The position numbers and the translations under genes are program-made. A DNA stretch of 5,504 bases from NCBI GenBank assembly GCA_903896915.1, contig CAITZN010000648.1, positions 1 through 5,504 on the forward strand. Direction: 5' to 3'. A model generated the notes under the pieces. That model worked only from the letters and a program-made list of their open reading frames with translations. It made no database searches and had not been told where the DNA came from. The DNA comes from an uncultured bacterium. GTDB lineage: Bacteria > Desulfobacterota > Desulfobulbia > Desulfobulbales > Desulfobulbaceae. Shown here piece by piece: positions 1-5,504 of this stretch (position 1 is the stretch's first letter; every line of letters starts with the position of its first letter).

Positions 1-263
1 GGATGGGTTGCCCCTGCCCTTGGGGAACGATCTGCTTAGGATCCGTACCAGGGGTTGTTACGGGCTGCCCCTGAGGCGGTGTTCTCGGTGATCTAATACC
101 TGTGGTTCCCGCAGGTTGGATGGGTTGCCCCTGCCCTTGGGGAACGATCTGCTTAGGATCCGTACCAGGGGTTGTTACGGGCTGTCCCTGAGGCGGTGTT
201 CTCGGTGATCTAATACCTGTGGTTCCGGCAGGTTGGTTGGGTTGTCCCTGCCCTTGCGGGCCG
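1..263 (-). repeat. Coding tandem repeat, 117-bp unit (39 residues), at least 2.2 copies
   Basis: Two full 117-bp copies (1-117 and 118-234) lie head to tail, followed by a partial, more diverged copy from 235 to about 263. The array continues past the left edge, so the copy number is unknown. The full copies differ at only two positions (68 vs 185 and 110 vs 227), and both changes are synonymous (Gly GGG/GGA and Ala GCG/GCC). The unit encodes a 39-residue segment containing QPAGTTGIRSPRTPPQGQ and VTTPGTDPKQIVPQGQG. Each unit also holds two related PQGQ motifs. The length is a multiple of three, so changes in copy number would keep the reading frame. The near identity points to recent duplication or homogenisation. 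Confidence 0.95.
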
Positions 264-2011
264 AGTTGTTTGTTATCCGGGCCTTGAGGGGTGCGACCCT
301 GTTTGTCGGCACTGGTACGGATCGTTGGGGGGCGCTCGCTATCTTTGGGTTTAATCTCTTTGGGAGTGAAGGATACGGCACTGACAGGAGCTGAGACTTT
401 GGTAGCATCCACCACTTTGTTGGTGAGTTTTGGCGTCCGAATATCAGTCTTTTGGACAGGCTGCGCTCCAGAGCTGATTTGGGTCAAATCCTGCTGCATC
501 CCTCGTTTGCCTGTACTGCCTATGCTGCTTTTTGGGCCTACCGTGGCTATGCCAGCCATGTTACCTGTGCTGGCTGTGGATGTACTGGCGGCACCACTGC
601 TGCTCGCTCGATTGATATCACGAGTCAGTCTTTGATTACTGTTAATACGATCTAAAACTGTGGAGTGCGGTTTACGGGTAACTTCTGCATCGTTATAGGC
701 ATAGCGGTGTTTGTTAGAGCTGAAGTTGCTGATGATGGAATTATTGATAGCTCTTGAGGGTCTGTAGCTATCAACAAGGGTTCTCCTGTTGACATGGTGT
801 TCCATGTACGGAGTATAACGCGACCCGCTGTAGAAGTGGTCACGGGGAATGATGACCGCTTCATCGAGATATCGGTATTGACCGATGTCAAGGACCACAA
901 CTTCAGGGCTGTCGACCAGAACGGTGCGGTGACCCCAACGTCTGTGCCCATAATAGACTTCGCTTGGGGCCAGCGGCACCCAACCTACGGATTCACCGCT
1001 GTGGATCCAGCCAACCCGGCCCGGATACCACCCAAAGCTGATATTGACTGCAGGGGCGGCTTCGGACACTGCGACAGTAGGGGGTGCCCAATACCATCCG
1101 CGCGCTGATTCAACATAGACCCATGAACCGTAATGATGGGTAACATAACCGAAAGGTTCATCCGGAATCCAGCAGTTGTCGCCATTGTACACGGTCCAGC
1201 GGCCAGCCGTGAAAGGCTTCCAGCCTGGATCAACCCGGGTCGGGCGCCACATCTGATGCTCTGCACCATTATAACTGACTCGCTCCCATCGGCCGTTTTC
1301 TTCCAGCGCATAGGATTCGTCGCGAATAGGCGCAGGCAGGTAGCTTGCCGACGCGGTACTAAGTTCTGAACGTTTGTTCCACACATTGTCGCGCTGGGCA
1401 TTCCAGTCATCCCACGCCGCATCGACCGTGCCATTGCCGAGAGCCACTTCGTTTTTGTCGGCAATAATTGAGGAAGAACCTTCCCTTACTTCGTATTTAG
1501 TATTGGTTGCGTTATGAACAAAGTCTACGTCGCCACGAACCGCGATGACTTCCAAAGACTCATCGCCGACATAGAGGTCAAAGACTGCCTCGCCTGGCGC
1601 TACCACATAACCGAAGGGTGTGGTGACCTTGACGGCGGTGTCATTGCTCTTGTTGTACAGGCGCGCTGATCCGGATGCGACATCTACAGTGGTCGAGTCC
1701 GGATTCAAGGCGATGAGCTGCAGTTGCGTGCTCTCGCCGACGCGAATCCAAGTGCTGTTGGGCATGATGAACTCGGCCTTAGCATTGTTGTCGGAATAGA
1801 GGGCGTCTTCCTGGCCAAAGGGAGCATCTTTAACCGTGAGAACCCAATCCTTTTCTTCTTCAACGTATCGGAGCAGCTTTCCTTCCGTGTAGGCGATACG
1901 TCCTACAAGAATCCCCTCATTGCGCTCTGCGGCTTCCATCGGGGCGCCGATGGATAAGGCTCCGAGAAGAATGAGCAGTGCAAGACTCAAGAATTTCATG
2001 GCATCCCTCAT
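1..2011 (-). CDS. Exported FecR-like / DUF6600 family protein with repetitive Pro/Gln-rich C-terminal tail (3' end outside window)
   Basis: A single uninterrupted minus-strand frame of 670 codons runs off the left edge, so the C-terminus is missing. The chosen ATG (2011) has AAGGA seven bases upstream; an in-frame ATG at 1999 is the alternative. Residues 5-28 form a signal peptide (MKFLSLALLILLGALSIGAP, likely cut near EAA-ER). Residues about 35-190 resemble a FecR-type beta domain (GRIAYTEGKLLRY, then an AEFIMPNSTWIRVGES stretch). Residues about 240-350 carry the aromatic DUF6600 signature: GRW, WIPDEPFGYV, HHYGSWVY, GWYWAPP, GWYPGRVGW and GWVPLAPSE. From about residue 450 the chain is low-complexity, rich in Ser/Thr, then Pro/Gln/Gly, ending in 39-residue repeats. 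FecR proper is a periplasmic sensor coupled to a sigma factor, but here there is no anti-sigma part or sigma gene, so regulation should not be assumed. The protein is probably periplasmic or cell-surface, function unknown. It is transcribed divergently from the protease-TPR gene. Family assignment is from recognised motifs; the role is not known. Confidence 0.88.
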   Translation of the reverse strand, partial: MRDAMKFLSLALLILLGALSIGAPMEAAERNEGILVGRIAYTEGKLLRYVEEEKDWVLTVKDAPFGQEDALYSDNNAKAEFIMPNSTWIRVGESTQLQLIALNPDSTTVDVASGSARLYNKSNDTAVKVTTPFGYVVAPGEAVFDLYVGDESLEVIAVRGDVDFVHNATNTKYEVREGSSSIIADKNEVALGNGTVDAAWDDWNAQRDNVWNKRSELSTASASYLPAPIRDESYALEENGRWERVSYNGAEHQMWRPTRVDPGWKPFTAGRWTVYNGDNCWIPDEPFGYVTHHYGSWVYVESARGWYWAPPTVAVSEAAPAVNISFGWYPGRVGWIHSGESVGWVPLAPSEVYYGHRRWGHRTVLVDSPEVVVLDIGQYRYLDEAVIIPRDHFYSGSRYTPYMEHHVNRRTLVDSYRPSRAINNSIISNFSSNKHRYAYNDAEVTRKPHSTVLDRINSNQRLTRDINRASSSGAASTSTASTGNMAGIATVGPKSSIGSTGKRGMQQDLTQISSGAQPVQKTDIRTPKLTNKVVDATKVSAPVSAVSFTPKEIKPKDSERPPTIRTSADKQGRTPQGPDNKQLGPQGQGQPNQPAGTTGIRSPRTPPQGQPVTTPGTDPKQIVPQGQGQPIQPAGTTGIRSPRTPPQGQPVTTPGTDPKQIVPQGQGQPI

Positions 2012-2018
2012 AGTTGTT

Positions 2019-2023
2019 TCCTT
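2019..2023 (-). promoter_or_regulatory. Ribosome binding site deciding the DUF6600 gene start
   Basis: On the minus strand AAGGA lies seven bases before the ATG at 2011. The second in-frame ATG at 1999 has only GAGG six bases upstream, and that sits inside the longer reading frame. The site favours the 2011 start, but both starts lead into the same signal peptide. Confidence 0.55.
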
Positions 2024-2053
2024 CTTTGACGGTAGTGGAGTGGTTCGACCTCA

Positions 2054-2069
2054 ATGCTCAATGTAGCAT
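2054..2069. promoter_or_regulatory. Short inverted repeat and 7-bp direct repeat in the divergent intergenic region
   Basis: ATGCT (2054-2058) and AGCAT (2065-2069) form a perfect 5-bp inverted repeat around a 6-base centre. It overlaps a tandem direct repeat, TCAATGC then TCAATGT (2051-2064). It lies between the candidate -10 box and the ribosome binding site of the minus-strand DUF6600 gene, so it would fall in its leader. It could be an operator half-site pair or chance. No known regulator motif is recognised. Confidence 0.2.
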
Positions 2070-2095
2070 GATTATTAGTCAGGTTTAAACCATAA

Positions 2096-2101
2096 ATTAT
2101 A
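2096..2101 (-). promoter_or_regulatory. Candidate -10 box for the DUF6600 gene
   Basis: The minus strand carries a perfect TATAAT in an AT-rich stretch (about 2071-2130) of the gap between two divergent genes. It would give a leader of roughly 80 bases before the ATG at 2011. No good TTGACA-like box sits 16-18 bases upstream; the nearest sequence is a weak AATTTC/TAATTT. The region is AT-rich enough for a chance match. No equally good promoter was found for the plus-strand protease gene: TATAAA at 2210-2215 is the best -10-like hexamer, but it lacks a -35. Confidence 0.35.
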
Positions 2102-2255
2102 AAAATTCAGTTTCTTTGAAATTATTAAGGCGCTCATAGGTCGCTTTCGATATTTCATGCGCTTTGGCATAACGAAACCACAAGACAGCTTAAACTTTTT
2201 GATGTTAATTATAAACAATCTTCAGCTGTACGTATCGAATTCAATCAAGAGAATA

Positions 2256-3581
2256 ATGATGAACCTCTCAACAGTTATGCTGCTGATCATAGCGGTGTTC
2301 GTCCCTGTAATTCTTCCCGCACAAAGCCAAGCCCTTGCACCCGATCAAGTTTTCGACAAGGTCAAAGATTCAATCGTAGTGGTGAAATCTTTTGATTCAA
2401 AGGGCAAGATAAAAGAGCAGGGGAGCGGTGTGCTGCTCTCGTCCGGTCGGGTGGCCACGAACTGCCACGTTGTTGCAAGCGGTAGCTCCTATGCCGTGAT
2501 CCAAGGAAAACAGGTGCTCCCTGCCGCTTTTTTTGCAGGTGATAGCGAAAAAGATATCTGCCTTCTTGATGTCAAAAATTTCACAGGGAAGTCGGCACAG
2601 ATAGGCACGACCAAGAGTCTTAAAGTCGGGGCAAAGGTTTATGCAGTCGGTGCTCCCCGTGGCTTGGAGCTTTCCCTTTCCGATGGCATTATCTCGCAAC
2701 TGCGGGGCGGCCCGCCACCAATGATCCAGACGACAGCGGCCATATCGCCCGGCTCGAGCGGAGGGGGACTCTTTGATGATGAAGGGCGGCTGATCGGTTT
2801 GACCACCCTCTACATGAAAGGTGGGCAGAACCTGAACTTTGCCATGCCGGTGGAATGGATAAGCGAACTTAAACCGGGCCGCGGCAATGGAGTGGCTGCA
2901 CGAAGCCAGGCCAATGGAGTGTCTGAACGGAACCAGACCGATTGGTTGAAGCCCGCTCTTGCCTTTGAAAAATCTGAGAACTGGAAAGGGGCGCTGGACT
3001 GGTGTGAGAAGTGGGTGCAAAGCGAGCCGAAGAATGCTCTGGCATGGTTACGGCTCGGCAGTGCGTACCTGGGGCTCGGGCGTTATAATGATACCGTTAA
3101 CGCCCTGCGCCAAGCTCAGCGCATCGATCCTAATGTTGCCGAAACCTGGGGTAAGCTCGGAGTGGCTTACGTGAAATTGAGCCGCTATAATGAAGCGGTT
3201 GAAGCTTATCGCCATGCCCTGAGCATCGACCCTCAGGGGGTTGAAATCTGGGGTAAGCTCGGCGCTGTTTACGTACGATTGAACCGTTATGCCGAGGCTG
3301 TGGACGCCTGTCGACAGGGGCTGCGCCTCGACCCGAAAAGAGTGAGCATCTGGGCTCTTCTTGGCAATTCCTACACCAGGATTAAGCGTTACAATGATGC
3401 GGTCGATGCCTATCGGCAAGCTCTACGTATCGACTCTGCTTTTGTGAACGCCTGGGCCGGCCTTGCGGTCACCTACCATGAATCCGGCAATCAGAAAGCC
3501 GCCCTGGACACAGTCGAAGAGTTGCGACGCCTGGATTCACAGTGGGCGGATGAACTGTCCAAAATGATCGCACCACGTTGA
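2256..3581 (+). CDS. Secreted trypsin-like (S1C, DegP/HtrA-type) serine protease fused to C-terminal TPR repeats
   Basis: The protein has 441 residues from the chosen start. AAGAGA (2247-2252) precedes paired ATGs at 2256 and 2259, and the hydrophobic signal peptide (MLLIIAVFVPVILPAQSQA, likely cut after residue 26) begins right there. An in-frame ATG at 2157 would add 33 residues in front of the signal and has no ribosome binding site. The protease domain (about 30-205) shows the whole triad: His71 in TNCHVV, Asp100 in SEKDICLLD and Ser168 in PGSSGGGLFDDEGRLIG. These are classical HtrA/DegP motifs, with GSSGG in place of the usual GNSGG. After a short linker with a duplicated 9-residue motif comes a weak helical repeat (about 228-260). 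Five 34-residue TPRs follow, each ending in an LRIDP-like motif (about 261-429). No PDZ domain is visible, so the TPRs probably take over substrate or partner binding. The likely location is the periplasm or outside the cell. A proteolytic role is well supported; the substrate is unknown. Confidence 0.9.
   Translation: MMNLSTVMLLIIAVFVPVILPAQSQALAPDQVFDKVKDSIVVVKSFDSKGKIKEQGSGVLLSSGRVATNCHVVASGSSYAVIQGKQVLPAAFFAGDSEKDICLLDVKNFTGKSAQIGTTKSLKVGAKVYAVGAPRGLELSLSDGIISQLRGGPPPMIQTTAAISPGSSGGGLFDDEGRLIGLTTLYMKGGQNLNFAMPVEWISELKPGRGNGVAARSQANGVSERNQTDWLKPALAFEKSENWKGALDWCEKWVQSEPKNALAWLRLGSAYLGLGRYNDTVNALRQAQRIDPNVAETWGKLGVAYVKLSRYNEAVEAYRHALSIDPQGVEIWGKLGAVYVRLNRYAEAVDACRQGLRLDPKRVSIWALLGNSYTRIKRYNDAVDAYRQALRIDSAFVNAWAGLAVTYHESGNQKAALDTVEELRRLDSQWADELSKMIAPR
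2883..2936 (+). repeat. 27-bp tandem duplication in the protease-TPR linker
   Basis: Positions 2883-2909 and 2910-2936 match at 22 of 27 bases and encode GNGVAARSQ followed directly by ANGVSERNQ. The duplication lies exactly between the end of the protease fold and the first TPR-like helix pair. It keeps the frame and lengthens a flexible, polar linker. Confidence 0.75.
3040..3546 (+). repeat. Array of five 102-bp TPR-coding units
   Basis: Five consecutive 34-codon units each show the TPR pattern (W..LG..Y..L.RY.eAv.ayr.al.idP). Units two and three still share DNA: GAAACCTGGGGTAAGCTCGG at 3141-3160 and GAAATCTGGGGTAAGCTCGG at 3243-3262 are exactly 102 bp apart and differ at one base. The fifth unit is the most diverged (AWAGLAVTYHESGNQKAALD), as is common for a capping repeat. 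The array probably grew by internal duplication. Confidence 0.8.
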
Positions 3582-3608
3582 CGCAAACCAAGCGCCAACG
3601 TGGTGTGG
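3568..3608. terminator. Hairpin between convergent genes, possible bidirectional terminator
   Basis: CACCACGTTG (3571-3580) pairs perfectly with CAACGTGGTG (3596-3605). Inside, after one mismatch, CGC (3582-3584) pairs with GCG (3592-3594) to leave a 7-base loop; weaker G-T/C-G pairs extend it outward. The stem includes the TGA stop of the protease gene (3579-3581). It lies before the end of the convergent small gene (stop at 3655-3657), which fits a shared terminator. Neither strand has a long T-run directly after the stem; the minus strand has only four Ts. It may therefore act weakly, with Rho, or as a 3'-end stabiliser. Confidence 0.5.
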
Positions 3609-3654
3609 CAGGAACGTCGGAAGCTAATAGTTGCTTCAGACCATTTTTGACCGT

Positions 3655-3885
3655 TTACCAGCGAGGACGTCCAAGTTGATTGTCCATGCAGCGTTGAAAG
3701 CGATGGCTACCAGGAGGATATTTATAAGAGCAGTGCCTGTAGGCATGGTTGTAGCGTGAGCGGGCATGATGTCGATAGCCGTAATAGCCATCATCTGCCG
3801 AGGCGGTCTCGAATGACCCAAAACCAATGACAACCATACTGGCGGCAAGACCAACAAGACAAACTGCTTGGAAAAATCGTTTCAT
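3655..3885 (-). CDS. Small secreted Tyr/His/Arg-rich protein of unknown function
   Basis: The 76-residue frame starts at ATG 3885 with a strong AAGGAG (3892-3897) six bases upstream. Residues 1-30 are a clear signal peptide: basic MKR, hydrophobic core AVCLVGLAASMVVIGFG, and an ASA-DD cleavage site. The mature part, about 46 residues, is rich in Tyr, His and Arg (DDGYYGYRHHARSRYNHAYR), followed by CSYKYPPGSHRFQRC with two cysteines (52 and 66) that could form a disulfide. The 73-residue overlapping frame at 3636-3857 is a shadow: it lacks this ribosome binding site and a coherent signal. The gene ends convergent with the protease-TPR gene, and a hairpin lies between them. The family is not recognised. 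Such small basic aromatic exported proteins are often envelope components, but no function can be assigned. Confidence 0.8.
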   Translation of the reverse strand: MKRFFQAVCLVGLAASMVVIGFGSFETASADDGYYGYRHHARSRYNHAYRHCSYKYPPGSHRFQRCMDNQLGRPRW

Positions 3886-4147
3886 GCGCGTCTCCTTTTA
3901 CAAAAGCTTTTGGTTTGGTTGACAACATCGGCCATGGAGTACCAACAGCAACTGCTGTCACTGGTTCCTGTTAACCCCGTAAACAATATCTATATAATAA
4001 ATCTTTGTGGGCCTCTCGGGAAGTTTTTTATGCAACAGCCTGAATGTATAGAGGTTGAATTTGTCGGAGTCGTTTTTTTGTGTGAGACCTTCAACCCCAG
4101 CGTCACGAACGCCGTACTTTCTGGGATTGCCGTTGGGTACACCAGCC
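3886..4147. other. Intergenic gap between ackA and the small secreted protein gene; no confident gene
   Basis: This 262-bp gap should hold the promoter of the small minus-strand gene and the end of the ackA transcript. It contains the CAAAAGCTTTTG palindrome (3901-3912) and an AT-rich stretch at about 3985-4002 with -10-like hexamers on the minus strand (TATTAT). It also has a wide inverted repeat, GGTTGAA (4053-4059) with TTCAACC (4090-4096). No convincing ackA terminator is visible: no compact GC stem is followed by a T-run in the minus direction. A minus-strand frame stays open from inside the ackA end to a TGA at 3958-3960 but has no ATG. I see no RNA gene. Confidence 0.5.
3892..3897 (-). 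promoter_or_regulatory. Strong ribosome binding site of the small secreted protein gene
   Basis: On the minus strand AAGGAG stands six bases before the ATG at 3885. It is the best Shine-Dalgarno match in the window and is the main reason, with the signal peptide, to accept this short frame as a real gene. A perfect 12-bp palindrome, CAAAAGCTTTTG (3901-3912), sits four bases further upstream. Confidence 0.75.
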
Positions 4148-5356
4148 TCAGCTGCCGACCACCTTGGCCACTTCCCTGGCTATGGCCAGTTCTTCATTGG
4201 TGGGAATGACAAAAACCCGCACCCTGCTGTCTTCGCTACTGATGCATCGTGCCTGCTTGCTGCGCAGGTTGTTTTCTTCCGGATCGAGCCGTACTCCTAG
4301 AAATTCCAGGCCCTGCAGGGATTCGGCCCGGACGATGGCGTCATTTTCGCCGATGCCGGCGGTAAACACGATTCCGTCCACCCGGCCCAGCACGGCCATG
4401 AAGGCACCGATGTATTTGCGGTTGCGGTAGGTCTGTACCGCGAGCGCCAGGGCTGCCCTCTGGTCGCCGGCCTCCACGGCCCGGTGGATATCGCGCATAT
4501 CGTTCATGCCGCACAGTCCTTTCAGCCCTGACTCTTTGTTGAGCATGGCATCGATAGCTTCCAGATCCATCCCCTTGTTCTGTTTCAGAAAAAGATGCAG
4601 TGCCGGATCGACATCGCCGGAACGGGTACCCATCACCAGTCCTTCCAAGGGCGTCATGCCCAGTGAGGTGTCGATACTGACACCGTTTGCAATCGCAGTC
4701 ATGGAGCAGCCGTTGCCAAGATGGATGGTGATCAGGTTGCATGAAGAGAGCGGCTTACCCAAGTGTCGGGCGCACTCCCCGGCGACGAAACGATGCGAGG
4801 TGCCATGAAACCCATAACGACGTACTCGATCCTGTTCATAGAGGGCGTAGGGGATGGCGTACATGAAGGCATGGGGCGGCATGGTCTGGTGGAAAGCGGT
4901 GTCGAACACCGCTACCTGGGGTACAGCAGGGAAGAGCTCCATGGCGACTCGGATGCCGTCGAGGTTGGCCGGATTATGCAGGGGCGCTAAGGGGATGTTG
5001 CGCTTGATTGCCTCGATGACCAAGGGGGTAACCCGGGTGGACTCGCGGAAATCCTCGCCGCCATGCACCACCCGATGGCCTATGGCGCTGATCTCTGAGG
5101 TGTCGCCGATAACACCCTGTTCTTGATCGGTCAACAGCGATATCACCAGGTGCATGCCGCTGTCATGATCCGGTATCGCCTGTTCCACAGTTGACACCCG
5201 TTCGCTTGGTGTCCCCGGGAAGAAGGTGTTTTGCAAGCGTCCTGTCTCGTCTCCAATTCGCTCCACCATTCCGGTGGCAAGTACCGATTCCGTTGTCATC
5301 TCGATCACCTGATATTTGATCGAGGAACTTCCTGAATTAATGATAAAAAATTTCAT
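4148..5356 (-). CDS. ackA: Acetate kinase
   Basis: A complete 402-residue protein, the normal length for acetate kinase (EC 2.7.2.1), a cytoplasmic ASKHA-fold enzyme. It interconverts acetyl phosphate + ADP and acetate + ATP. All landmarks known from the Methanosarcina thermophila enzyme are present: Asn7 in NSGSSS, Arg95 in GHRVVHGGE, His127 in PLHNP and catalytic Asp152 in FDTAFH. Also present are His184 in YGFHGTSH, the HLGNG phosphate loop (212-216), Arg245 in GTRSGDVDP, the GIGEN adenosine motif (335-339) and Glu388 in PTNEE. The start at 5356 gives the canonical MKFFIINSGSSS N-terminus; its ribosome binding site (AGAGA, six bases upstream) is weak. It lies 19 bases after the pta stop on the same strand, so the two are probably co-transcribed, with translation perhaps helped by the preceding gene. 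Together they give substrate-level ATP when making acetate, or activate acetate in the reverse direction. Confidence 0.98.
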   Translation of the reverse strand: MKFFIINSGSSSIKYQVIEMTTESVLATGMVERIGDETGRLQNTFFPGTPSERVSTVEQAIPDHDSGMHLVISLLTDQEQGVIGDTSEISAIGHRVVHGGEDFRESTRVTPLVIEAIKRNIPLAPLHNPANLDGIRVAMELFPAVPQVAVFDTAFHQTMPPHAFMYAIPYALYEQDRVRRYGFHGTSHRFVAGECARHLGKPLSSCNLITIHLGNGCSMTAIANGVSIDTSLGMTPLEGLVMGTRSGDVDPALHLFLKQNKGMDLEAIDAMLNKESGLKGLCGMNDMRDIHRAVEAGDQRAALALAVQTYRNRKYIGAFMAVLGRVDGIVFTAGIGENDAIVRAESLQGLEFLGVRLDPEENNLRSKQARCISSEDSRVRVFVIPTNEELAIAREVAKVVGS

Positions 5357-5375
5357 AGTCTTTCTCTGTCGTCTC

Positions 5376-5504
<129 letters not shown>

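Noticed and set aside
1..263. CRISPR-like or non-coding direct repeats
   Set aside because: The 117-bp units are directly adjacent with no spacers, and they are in frame with the long DUF6600 reading frame.
175..1464. Several separate small minus-strand genes (175-408, 652-951, 985-1464)
   Set aside because: They lie in other frames inside one uninterrupted 670-codon frame with signal peptide, FecR-like and DUF6600 motifs. They are shadows, not a broken gene.
2157..2255. Upstream ATG start of the protease gene at 2157
   Set aside because: It has no ribosome binding site and would put 33 residues in front of a normal signal peptide. The ATGs at 2256/2259 follow AAGAGA directly.
2397..3020. 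207-residue antisense frame opposite the protease domain
   Set aside because: It lies wholly opposite a gene with a complete catalytic triad and shows no recognisable domain or ribosome binding site.
3886..4147. Insertion-sequence end or transposon remnant
   Set aside because: No transposase motif, no paired terminal inverted repeats and no target-site duplication were found; only a wide 7-bp inverted repeat is present.
3868..4209. 113-residue plus-strand frame in the gap and ackA end
   Set aside because: It overlaps the start of the small secreted gene and the 3' end of ackA on the opposite strand, and has no ribosome binding site or coherent domain.
4341..4742. 133-residue minus-strand frame inside ackA
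   Set aside because: It is an Arg/Gly/His-rich shifted reading of the conserved acetate kinase gene; the ackA frame explains all conserved motifs.

Overview
The window reads as ordinary chromosomal DNA of a Gram-negative bacterium of roughly 50-55% GC. Three of its five genes encode proteins with export signals. The pta-ackA order, a FecR/DUF6600-type exported protein and a protease-TPR fusion together suggest an anaerobic deltaproteobacterium of the Desulfuromonadales (Geobacter/Desulfuromonas/Pelobacter type). That placement is inference from gene content; no rRNA or other marker is present.

Layout from left to right. Positions 1-2011, minus strand: one long gene for an exported FecR-like/DUF6600 protein. 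Its 3' end lies beyond the left edge, and its C-terminal tail is built from a 117-bp (39-residue) tandem repeat. Positions 2012-2255: an AT-rich divergent intergenic region. Positions 2256-3581, plus strand: a secreted trypsin-like (DegP/HtrA-type, S1C) protease domain joined to about six TPR units, with no PDZ domain. Positions 3568-3608: a strong hairpin covering the protease-gene stop codon and separating it from a convergent gene. Positions 3655-3885, minus strand: a 76-residue secreted Tyr/His/Arg-rich protein of unknown function with an excellent ribosome binding site. Positions 3886-4147: a non-coding gap with no confident feature. Positions 4148-5356, minus strand: ackA (acetate kinase, complete). 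Positions 5376-5504, minus strand: the last 42 codons of pta (phosphate acetyltransferase), which continues past the right edge.

How the genes fit together. pta and ackA are 19 nt apart on the same strand and form the acetyl-CoA/acetyl-phosphate/acetate module. The left half is a divergent pair of envelope genes: a repeat-tailed DUF6600 protein and a TPR-carrying periplasmic protease. A shared role in envelope biogenesis or quality control is possible, but only adjacency supports it. No mobile element, CRISPR array, tRNA or rRNA was recognised. The most unusual parts are the expanding coding repeat at the left edge, the protease-TPR architecture with a tandem duplication in its linker, and the small secreted protein.
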